The notes beneath the pieces are model-generated. The model did not search any database and was not told the DNA's origin. It saw only the letters and a list, made by a program, of their open reading frames with translations. The position numbers were made by a program, and so were the translations under genes. A stretch of 64,000 nucleotides of DNA, taken from positions 171,475 to 235,474 of the forward strand of contig NZ_SWBO01000006.1 in assembly GCF_005116475.1 (NCBI RefSeq). Direction: 5' to 3'. Numbering within the stretch: position 1 is the stretch's first letter; the number at the start of each line of letters is the position of its first letter. Origin of the DNA: Pedobacter cryotolerans. GTDB taxonomy: Bacteria; Bacteroidota; Bacteroidia; Sphingobacteriales; Sphingobacteriaceae. Below, in pieces: positions 8,611 to 16,159 of this stretch.

Positions 8611-9519
8611 ATGAGAAAATTTTTAATTAGACTCATCATTATCATCGGCATTGTATTTATTCTTGATAGAACAATGGGATTAGTGATAAAAATTTTATAT
8701 AACACAGCTACTACCACTGATGAATATAAATTAAACTTCACTACTAATCAAATGGATGCTCCAATAATTTTCATGGGAAGCTCAAGATGCCATCATCATT
8801 ATGTGCCTGATGTATTAGAAGACACATTACAGACGAAAGTCTATAATGCTGGCTTGTGGGGTATGAGAAACATTTATTTTCAATATGGCTTGTTGAGTAA
8901 CATTTTAGAGCGCTATACCCCTAAAACAATTTTTCTAGAAATTCATCCAATTGATTTTTTAAAAACTCCATACTCAGATTTAACTTCAGTATCAAACCTA
9001 TCACCATTTGTAAACCGGAGCTCGGGTTGTGATGAAGTTTTAAAAAAGGGGAAATATTATTATAAAGATATTTTATCTCACACTTACAGATACAATAGTC
9101 TATTCCCAAACCTTATTTTAGGTAATTTATTTACTAGAACAAATTTAGAAAATGAAGGTCTTAAACCGCTTTATGGGGAAATTGATAAAAGTAAAGGTAA
9201 GATTGCTCCAGAAAAATTCAATTTTCCTGTAGATCAAAATCGAGTAAAGTATCTTCAAGCCTTCATAAACAAATGTAAAGACAAAAATATAAAATTAGTA
9301 TTATTATTCTCTCCCATGTATGCTGTAGACAGCGTTGATTTTCTAACTATACCTACAATACTTGCTAAAAAAAATAACATAGATTTTTTAAATTATTATA
9401 ATTTACCAGGCATTACAGGAAAAGAAGAATACTTCTACGATTTTGGACATCTAAATGAGGCTGGGGCAAGAAAATATTCATCATTAATAGCAGGGGAATT
9501 AAAAAAATATACTAACTAA
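8611..9519 (+). CDS. membrane-anchored SGNH-like protein (DltD/AlgJ-type partner)
   Basis: 302 residues from ATG 8611, which sits 4 bp after the MBOAT stop; an in-frame upstream start at 8575 would overlap the MBOAT gene and is less likely. One N-terminal membrane helix (about 3-20) leads to a periplasmic domain. FMGSSRCHHHY (Ser near 57) is the nucleophile block and DFGHLNEAG near 277 carries the Asp-His dyad of SGNH hydrolases. Proteins of this design work beside MBOAT transferases in alginate acetylation and teichoic-acid alanylation. It is therefore probably the second-step acyl transferase or esterase of the module. The exact family was not resolved. Confidence 0.75.
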   Translation: MRKFLIRLIIIIGIVFILDRTMGLVIKILYNTATTTDEYKLNFTTNQMDAPIIFMGSSRCHHHYVPDVLEDTLQTKVYNAGLWGMRNIYFQYGLLSNILERYTPKTIFLEIHPIDFLKTPYSDLTSVSNLSPFVNRSSGCDEVLKKGKYYYKDILSHTYRYNSLFPNLILGNLFTRTNLENEGLKPLYGEIDKSKGKIAPEKFNFPVDQNRVKYLQAFINKCKDKNIKLVLLFSPMYAVDSVDFLTIPTILAKKNNIDFLNYYNLPGITGKEEYFYDFGHLNEAGARKYSSLIAGELKKYTN

Positions 9520-9753
9520 AAAATAATCAATATATTTTAATCTAGAAAAAAATAAACAATAGCATTAACGAACAGGAAAACTAAATTTTATATTATTGTG
9601 TTTTAAATTAAATATTTAATTCTTTAAGGTTAAGAATAATAAATTTTGCACTTAATTAAAGAGCGTATAAGATTTATAATCAGAAAACAAACTATAATCC
9701 TATAATAATTGTATTCAAAATGACTAACGTATCAACCTAAATTATTAAAATTT

Positions 9754-10614
9754 ATGCACATTCTTTCTATCCCTAAATGGGTTAATCAATATCATTTTCC
9801 TTACCAAAAAATTGAGGATGTACCCGAAAAAGTATTTGAAAATATCAATACTAAATTGAAAAAATTACAGCAAGGGAAGCCACTGGTAACCATTTTAATT
9901 GCTGCATGGAACGAAGAAATAAATATTTTGCGCAACATGGCAAGCATTGCCGATTTAGAAACTCAGATTCCATTAGAAATCATTATTGTAAATAATAACT
10001 CTAAAGACAATACACAAACAACTCTTGACAAATTAAGTGTTACAAGTTTATTTCAGGTTATTCAAGGATGTGGCCCAGCTAGGCAATTAGGCATGGAAAA
10101 TGCAAAAGGCAAATATATCGTTCTTGCTGATGCAGATTGTGTTTATCCTTCATGTTGGTTAGATGATGTGATGGAGGTAATGGTAAAACCAGGTGTTGCC
10201 TGTGTATATGGCCGCTATTCTTTCATTCCAGAAAAAGGATTTCCGAGGTGGCAATTGTTTATTTTAGAAAAACTAAAAGATTTAGCTGCAGAACTACGAC
10301 AATTTAATAGGCCTTATTTAAATGCTTTTGGAATAAGTATGGCTTATGTAAAAGAATATGGGTTAAAAGTTGGTTATATTATGCACAATACCAGAGGTGA
10401 TGATGGTAGATTATGTTTTGATTTAATGCAATTTGGAAAAGTTAAACCAGTAAGGTCTAATAGAGCCCGGGCATGGACAGCTCCAAGAACACTACAAAGA
10501 GATGGCACTTTTATGCAAGCTTTAACTTCTAGAATTAAATTAGAGTTTAGAAATTTATTTTCTTTGGCAACACCTCACAAACCCCACGATACCAAAACTA
10601 GTAAAAACGAATAA
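9754..10614 (+). CDS. glycosyltransferase family 2
   Basis: 286-residue GT-A enzyme. VTILIAAWNEE (about 44-54) opens the nucleotide-binding fold, IIIVNNNSKDNT follows, and VLADADC near 125-131 supplies the DxD metal motif. No signal peptide; a cytoplasmic, inner-face enzyme that would add one sugar to the lipid-linked repeat unit. It is separated from the acyl module by 234 bp of AT-rich sequence, so it may have its own promoter, and it is 14 bp from the next glycosyltransferase. Donor and acceptor sugars cannot be deduced. Confidence 0.88.
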   Translation: MHILSIPKWVNQYHFPYQKIEDVPEKVFENINTKLKKLQQGKPLVTILIAAWNEEINILRNMASIADLETQIPLEIIIVNNNSKDNTQTTLDKLSVTSLFQVIQGCGPARQLGMENAKGKYIVLADADCVYPSCWLDDVMEVMVKPGVACVYGRYSFIPEKGFPRWQLFILEKLKDLAAELRQFNRPYLNAFGISMAYVKEYGLKVGYIMHNTRGDDGRLCFDLMQFGKVKPVRSNRARAWTAPRTLQRDGTFMQALTSRIKLEFRNLFSLATPHKPHDTKTSKNE

Positions 10615-10628
10615 TCAATTTATCAATT

Positions 10629-11402
10629 ATGCATACATTTTCAGATGTATCACTATTAATTACGCATTATAACAGAAGCGAATCATTAATAAATCTTTTA
10701 CAATCCTTTAAAAAATTAAATTGCTTTTTTGGTGAAATTGTTGTTTCTGATGATGGTAGTAAGCCTGAACACTTAAATAAACTTACATCATTAATTGAAA
10801 CTTATGGTTTTAAACTAATTACCACTGCTCAAAACAAGGGATTAGGCAACAACATTAATAAAGGACAAGATGCGGTAACCAAAAAATTCACCCTTTATGT
10901 ACAAGAAGATTTTGAGCCTAGTCATCTTTTCCCTATCAAATTTGAGAAAGCTTTAGCTTATTTGAATGCTGATAATAGCTTAGATATTGTCAAGTTCTAT
11001 GCCTACTATCCTTATCCTTACCTTAGGAATTTTAGCTTAGATTACGATGAAATGTATGTTAAATCATACGGACTTAGATATGATAAAATCTATTTTTACA
11101 CTGATCATCCTCACTTGAGGCGTTCAACATTTTTTGATAAATTTGGCAGATATCCCGAAGGATTAAAAGGAGATGTAACCGAATATAAAATGTGTATTTC
11201 CTTTATTCAACAAAAAGGCAAAGGCCTATTTTATAAAGATTATGCAAATTTATTTTTGCAAAAAAACTCAGAAGCTGAGCCTAGCACAATGACAAGAACT
11301 AACTGGAAACAAAATAAAAACATCTTTATAAAAATTCTTAGGGATGCTTATAGGCAGATCAAATACAATTTTGATATTAAAATAATGAAACCATTAAAAT
11401 AA
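10629..11402 (+). CDS. glycosyltransferase family 2
   Basis: 257-residue GT-A glycosyltransferase: SLLITHYNRSESL at the N-terminus, IVVSDDGS (about 38-45), and YVQEDFEPS near 95-103 in place of a strict DxD. Last gene of the plus-strand half; the next gene is convergent. Together with the gene 14 bp upstream it forms a two-gene unit. Probably extends the exopolysaccharide repeat unit; specificity unknown. Confidence 0.85.
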   Translation: MHTFSDVSLLITHYNRSESLINLLQSFKKLNCFFGEIVVSDDGSKPEHLNKLTSLIETYGFKLITTAQNKGLGNNINKGQDAVTKKFTLYVQEDFEPSHLFPIKFEKALAYLNADNSLDIVKFYAYYPYPYLRNFSLDYDEMYVKSYGLRYDKIYFYTDHPHLRRSTFFDKFGRYPEGLKGDVTEYKMCISFIQQKGKGLFYKDYANLFLQKNSEAEPSTMTRTNWKQNKNIFIKILRDAYRQIKYNFDIKIMKPLK

Positions 11403-11427
11403 AACAGTTAACACTAAACAGCTAGTC

Positions 11428-11441
11428 GGTCAAATTTGACC
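11428..11441. repeat. perfect 14-bp palindrome between convergent genes
   Basis: GGTCAAATTTGACC is self-complementary and lies in the 80-bp gap between the convergent glycosyltransferase genes. It could act as a weak bidirectional terminator or protein site; no strong T run follows. Confidence 0.45.
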
Positions 11442-11482
11442 TAAATTAATCTAAACATGAGTTAATCTGTCTTTTCAAATAT

Positions 11483-12340
11483 TTACTTTCTAGCCTTGTC
11501 TAATTCATCTAAAATCATTGAGTCAACTTCTGCATCAAATTTTCTAGCAAAGAGTTTATTAGTAGCATTTAAGATTTCTGGCAAATTAGTTGATGTTAAA
11601 ATAAGTGGATTGGGTGACGTGTTTACCCAAGTAATATACCTTAGATTATTGTTAATGATTTCATTTTTATGAGGTGAATTCATCAGAATACTGGCAATCA
11701 AAAATTCATCAGCAGTCCAAGTATATTTCATAAAATTCGATAGGTTCTTGTTTATGCTCATGAAATCAAGTAAATATTTAGCACAACTATTTGAAATAGA
11801 CCACCAACTTGAATCACTACTACCATAAAGTTTAATGGGTAGAGGAAATTTTCTTTTTGGTAGAACTGTGTTAAATACTTTCTGAATAAAATATTTACCT
11901 CTGAATTCAAAATCTGTAAAATGATACTGCTCATACCTAACTATGGCATGTTCCCACCAATCCTTTTTTTCATCAGGGTCATAGGAGATAAAACTTTTAC
12001 CTAAGTTTTCCCTGTAAAAATTTACAATATGATCGATTGGCTTAATTGGATAATCTTGGGCACTCATCAGATTGTAAAAATCAAATGAAATAGCTGAGTC
12101 TAAAACTTCAGCGAGTGATGCAAGAATAGCTTTCACAAAGCTATAACCACCCCATCTACATATTTTTCTATCTTCAATAAAAGTAACACGCCTAAATTCA
12201 CTTAGATATAAAAAGGGTTGAATATCTATTTTTTTGTCTACATGAATAAAAAAATGAAAACACTCATGATCCATGGCTCTAATCAACCGTTCTAATTGAG
12301 CTGGGTTTTTGTGAACCATTATAATATTGGCAATTTTCAT
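11483..12340 (-). CDS. GT14-like beta-1,6-N-acetylglucosaminyltransferase (core-2/I-branching type)
   Basis: 285-residue protein of the core-2/I-branching (GT14) family. Diagnostic segments are MVHKNPAQLERLI near the N-terminus, HFFIHVDKKID (about 29-39), YNLMSAQDYPI (about 107-117) and the C-terminal YTWTADEFLI. These enzymes transfer GlcNAc or related sugars (some bacterial members xylose) to branch points. Its ATG overlaps the stop of the upstream glycosyltransferase by 1 bp (TAATG), indicating translational coupling. Last gene of the minus-strand half. Linkage specificity in bacteria is not predictable from sequence. Confidence 0.82.
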   Translation of the reverse strand: MKIANIIMVHKNPAQLERLIRAMDHECFHFFIHVDKKIDIQPFLYLSEFRRVTFIEDRKICRWGGYSFVKAILASLAEVLDSAISFDFYNLMSAQDYPIKPIDHIVNFYRENLGKSFISYDPDEKKDWWEHAIVRYEQYHFTDFEFRGKYFIQKVFNTVLPKRKFPLPIKLYGSSDSSWWSISNSCAKYLLDFMSINKNLSNFMKYTWTADEFLIASILMNSPHKNEIINNNLRYITWVNTSPNPLILTSTNLPEILNATNKLFARKFDAEVDSMILDELDKARK

Positions 12341-13533
12341 TATAATTTGATATTTAGATTAACTGCATTATAAATACTTTTTACAGAGTTTTCCCAAGTA
12401 TGAGCCAAAGCAAAGTTTTTTCGCTCTGTCATAAGGTTTTCATTATTATTTTTTATCAAACTTTCTATCCCTATGATGTATTCTTCACCGTTATTGGCTA
12501 AATAAACATGATCTTTAAATACCTCCATCGTTTCAGTCTTTGTAGCAATGGTTGGCTTTCCTAACGCTAAATATTCGTCGATTTTGCGAGGATAATTACC
12601 AATGGTTAACTCATTTAACAATTGAGGATTAAAACAAACATCAAAAAAGTTAATGTATTTAGGTAAATCATCAGTAGGTTGTGAGCCTAAAAAATGTACA
12701 TTATCAAGTTGGTGCAAAGCACTGCTTTTAAAAGCATCATCTTCAGGGCCTACTAAAACAATATTCCAATCAGGTCTTTTTTTAGCAATATAATAGATTA
12801 AATCAATGTCTAATCTGGCAGCGGTTAACACACCTACATAACCAATAATAGGCGTTTTCAATTGCTTCAAGGCTGTAGAAACTTTTGCAATAGCTGGATT
12901 GTTGAAAATCGTAAAATCACATCCTTGCCCTACATCATAAGAATTGATGTTATACTGTTTGCAATAGTTCATCAAATAGGCTGAATTAGCCACACACAAA
13001 TCTGATTGAGCGATAATTTGTGGCTCTAAAATTTGTCCGTGCTTTTTATAATAACTAGTTGCCAACATATTGTCTCTTGAGTAATATATGCTCAATTTAG
13101 GTTTCAAAAGCTCCTTTAAATGAAAACTCCTAAACATATCGCTATCATTAAACAAAATGAAATCGCTAAAGTTTAGTTCTTTGAGCGCTGGTGCAATTGC
13201 TTTGGCTAATCTTTTATTGTTTAGCTTATTTAACCATTTAAAAATATAATCTGAAGAGATCCAGTTGATTGATTCAATTAAACAATTAGGATAAAGTTGA
13301 TATAAATTGCTAGAAATTTGAACTAAACCATCTTCTTTACCTGCGATTACATTTAAACGTTTTTGAATTTTTGGATCATTTTTACCTCTAAACTTTGTTA
13401 TTCTATCTAACGGGAAATTGATGTATAATACCCTATTCTGTTTAGCAAATTCTAAGGCAATATTTTTACAGTTACTGCCAATTTCAGTATCCCAAGCCTG
13501 TTGACCCACAACAATGATGTTTTGATTTTTCAA
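12340..13533 (-). CDS. GT4-like glycosyltransferase
   Basis: 397-residue GT-B fold protein. The N-terminal half begins IIVVGQQAWDTEIGSN; the C-terminal half has IIGYVGVL (about 228-235), IVLVGPEDD and the nucleotide-sugar-binding region PRKIDEYLALGKPTIATKT, typical of GT4-type transferases. The start overlaps the stop of the upstream GT2 gene by 4 bp and the stop overlaps the GT14 start by 1 bp, so three transferases are translated as a coupled set. Cytoplasmic, acts on the growing lipid-linked oligosaccharide. Specificity unknown. Confidence 0.85.
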   Translation of the reverse strand: MKNQNIIVVGQQAWDTEIGSNCKNIALEFAKQNRVLYINFPLDRITKFRGKNDPKIQKRLNVIAGKEDGLVQISSNLYQLYPNCLIESINWISSDYIFKWLNKLNNKRLAKAIAPALKELNFSDFILFNDSDMFRSFHLKELLKPKLSIYYSRDNMLATSYYKKHGQILEPQIIAQSDLCVANSAYLMNYCKQYNINSYDVGQGCDFTIFNNPAIAKVSTALKQLKTPIIGYVGVLTAARLDIDLIYYIAKKRPDWNIVLVGPEDDAFKSSALHQLDNVHFLGSQPTDDLPKYINFFDVCFNPQLLNELTIGNYPRKIDEYLALGKPTIATKTETMEVFKDHVYLANNGEEYIIGIESLIKNNNENLMTERKNFALAHTWENSVKSIYNAVNLNIKL

Positions 13534-14720
13534 TTGATCTTATTTTTTTGGGATGAAGTACTCATTGAGTTATCAATTTGATGTTGTGTGGCTACTGACC
13601 TTTGGTTAGCATTTTTGGCGTATACCAGTGATACTAACTGAAAATAGATAAATTTAGGGATGTTAACCAATGCACTATAAATTTTAGGATCTGCCTTATA
13701 AAACTTTAACGGAATGTAAAAACTGACCAGGAAACAGACAAAGGCAATGAACCATATTAACGCAATAAGTGGATTGATGAATAGGTTGATTAAAAAACAT
13801 AATCCTGATAAAAGAATAAACATGAATAATGGAGGCCTAACCACGATTAAACCAAATAAGATTTGATTGATACTAAAATTTTTAATTCCTTTTAATAAAA
13901 TTTGAAAACCAAAAACTGAGTATTTAAACCAGGTATTGATCCACCTAGATCTTTGGTTAACCAATTGATTTGCATTGGTTGTTTTTTCATCGTACACTAC
14001 CGCTTTAGGTGCAAAAGCAATGCGTTTTCCTGCCAATAAAATTTTCGCTTGTAATACCTTATCAAAACCAGCACCAGTTAAGTCGTGATTTTCGAAACAA
14101 GCTTTATACAATGAAGTTTTAAAAGCCATACCAGAGCCCGATAAAGTGGCGGAAGAACCTAATTTGTATAATACCTCGCCATCATAAAAATGATAATATA
14201 AATCACGAGCTGCATCCATGCAGGCATAATTGGTATTTAAATTTTTCGCTTTGCGAATGCCTTGTACTGCCTCAAAACCATGGTCGAAATACAAATTTAA
14301 CTCATTTAAATAATTAGGATCAGTTAAATTATCACTATCAATAATGGTGAGGATTTCATGTGGCCTTTTAAAATTAGCTATGGCGTGTAAATGAGAACGG
14401 GTGTTACTAGCTAAGGTAGTTTCGGGCTTAAGTAAAACAACTCTTTGGTCATTAAAATTTAAATCCGTAATGTCACAATTATCAGCTACTACATAAATAA
14501 GGTAATTGCTGTAATTTAATTGTAACAGCGATTGCACAACAGCAGGCAAAAGTGCAGTTTGCTGATAAGCGGTTACAATAATTGCATAGTCATATTTTTT
14601 AGTCTCCAATGCATTTATTTTTCTTTTGCGAAAAAGAAAATAACAAATGGCTAAAAATAAAGGTAAAACTAAATTATAACCGATTAGAAATTGTATGATA
14701 TACCAAATATATGTCATCAT
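13530..14720 (-). CDS. membrane-associated glycosyltransferase family 2
   Basis: 396-residue processive-type GT2. N-terminal helix (about 8-30), then AIIVTAYQQ (about 45-53), ADNCD, IIDSDN (DxD near 122), and QRSRWINTW (QxxRW near 245) followed by two to three C-terminal helices. The QxxRW motif links it to the hyaluronan/cellulose synthase-like branch. The start ATG overlaps by 1 bp the stop of a 38-codon ORF upstream (TAATG). Together with the downstream GT4 and GT14 genes it forms the transferase block of the minus-strand half. Confidence 0.87.
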   Translation of the reverse strand: MMTYIWYIIQFLIGYNLVLPLFLAICYFLFRKRKINALETKKYDYAIIVTAYQQTALLPAVVQSLLQLNYSNYLIYVVADNCDITDLNFNDQRVVLLKPETTLASNTRSHLHAIANFKRPHEILTIIDSDNLTDPNYLNELNLYFDHGFEAVQGIRKAKNLNTNYACMDAARDLYYHFYDGEVLYKLGSSATLSGSGMAFKTSLYKACFENHDLTGAGFDKVLQAKILLAGKRIAFAPKAVVYDEKTTNANQLVNQRSRWINTWFKYSVFGFQILLKGIKNFSINQILFGLIVVRPPLFMFILLSGLCFLINLFINPLIALIWFIAFVCFLVSFYIPLKFYKADPKIYSALVNIPKFIYFQLVSLVYAKNANQRSVATQHQIDNSMSTSSQKNKIN

Positions 14721-14836
14721 TAATTAATTAAATCATCAGGTCTTTTGGCACTTTCTTTTTTATAGGCTTTTATCCCTAAAAAAAAAGCTAATAAGAAACA
14801 AATCATACCAGGAATTACAAATATTTCAAACGGCAT
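14720..14836 (-). CDS. 38-residue single-helix membrane protein (small ORF)
   Basis: Short ORF with ATG at 14834-14836 and TAA at 14720-14722. The product starts MPFEIFVIPGMICFLL, has one hydrophobic helix (about 5-23) and ends in a charged tail, YKKESAKRPDDLIN. Its stop codon overlaps the start of the downstream glycosyltransferase (TAATG) and its start lies 13 bp after the stop of the polymerase-like gene, so it sits exactly in the operon frame. That spacing, plus the positive-inside tail, argues for a real small protein; no family is recognised. Possibly a helper of the polymerase or transferase. Confidence 0.55.
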   Translation of the reverse strand: MPFEIFVIPGMICFLLAFFLGIKAYKKESAKRPDDLIN

Positions 14837-14849
14837 ATTTAATATTTTT

Positions 14850-16133
14850 TTAAGATAATACTTCTTTATCTGAATATTTATCGTCCCAAGTTGGGCTTTT
14901 ATAAATAAATACCCAAGAAAAATAAACGATTATTGAAGTTGGCATAATATTGATCACTTCATTACCATAACAACCAACTAAGATGCCAGCAAATCCAGCT
15001 GTTAATGCAATGACCTTTATACGGAGTTCAGTGTTTCGAACGCACCAAGCTATACTACAACATTTTCCAAAAATATACATCATTATCGAAAACCAAATAG
15101 TCAATCCAACAACTCCATACATTACCCATACCTTTACAAAAAAACTATCTGGTTGGAACTTATTTAAATACTTATCACTATTATACAGGTTTCCATTATA
15201 ACCAAGCACACCTAATCCCCCTCCAAATGGAAGGTCTGCCATATAACTTTTTAATCTCATTTGAGTATCGAATCTAACCTTTAAAGAAGCATCATTGGGA
15301 TTTAATGCAGTACGCATTCTATAAATTTGATAGTTACCATCACCAATCGATGTATATTTTAGGATACCTATAGAACTAATAACTATAAAACCTCCTAAAA
15401 TTATTGATTTGACATTTTTACTTAAAACTATAGCTACAAATGCTGCAACGAAGAATATGAATATAGCACCGCGGGTGCCTGATATTAACATCCCATAAAG
15501 ATTAAGCATAGCACAACCAATAAACAAAATTCTTTTCCATAATTTCATTGGTGCAAAGGAAATTATCAAAGCAATTATACCAACATGTGCTTGTGAAGCT
15601 CCAAATTGACCTGCATCAGAATAAAAAGAAAATACTCTTAATTTCCCCCACAGCATATGAGTTACTGCACCACCATTTTGTAGAAAAGCAGCTTCACCTG
15701 GAAAAAAACCGATATACAATTGCTTTATTCCATTAAATGCTGCTAACGATGAAAAGCAAAATATTATTACTAAGAAAACATCTAAGTCTTTTTTTACACT
15801 AAAAACAATTAAACCTAAAGAAACAATTAATAAAGGATATAGTGCAGCAGTTCTAATCTCATTTAACCACCCCATAAAAGCAGCTCCAGGATTAATTACC
15901 TCAATTAAACTTAAAACAAACCAAATTAATAATAGGTAAAAAATATCTTTGTTAAGATTAGTCCATTCCTTTAAAGGTTTTTTTATAATTACTGCAATTA
16001 GAATGAGTAACAAAAAAATCTCAATAAAAATACCATAAGGTAGTTTACCAACCTCACGTCCTAAAAAACCAATTATGAAACAGTAAATTATAAGTATAAA
16101 AGATAGAATACGTGGCATATTTTTATATGTCAA
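14850..16133 (-). CDS. O-antigen ligase/polymerase-like membrane protein (Wzy-like)
   Basis: 427 residues with about 10-12 hydrophobic segments and one large periplasmic loop (about 265-330) containing RTALNPNDASLKVRFDTQ and PFGGGLGVLG, features of the O-antigen ligase/Wzy (PF04932-like) family. Such proteins polymerise undecaprenyl-linked repeat units or ligate them to an acceptor. Between the chain-length determinant (27 bp upstream) and the glycosyltransferases, it is most likely the Wzy polymerase of this exopolysaccharide. Sequence alone does not separate polymerase from ligase. Confidence 0.8.
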   Translation of the reverse strand: MTYKNMPRILSFILIIYCFIIGFLGREVGKLPYGIFIEIFLLLILIAVIIKKPLKEWTNLNKDIFYLLLIWFVLSLIEVINPGAAFMGWLNEIRTAALYPLLIVSLGLIVFSVKKDLDVFLVIIFCFSSLAAFNGIKQLYIGFFPGEAAFLQNGGAVTHMLWGKLRVFSFYSDAGQFGASQAHVGIIALIISFAPMKLWKRILFIGCAMLNLYGMLISGTRGAIFIFFVAAFVAIVLSKNVKSIILGGFIVISSIGILKYTSIGDGNYQIYRMRTALNPNDASLKVRFDTQMRLKSYMADLPFGGGLGVLGYNGNLYNSDKYLNKFQPDSFFVKVWVMYGVVGLTIWFSIMMYIFGKCCSIAWCVRNTELRIKVIALTAGFAGILVGCYGNEVINIMPTSIIVYFSWVFIYKSPTWDDKYSDKEVLS

Positions 16134-16159
16134 AATTCAGATAACTGCAATTTTCTGAC

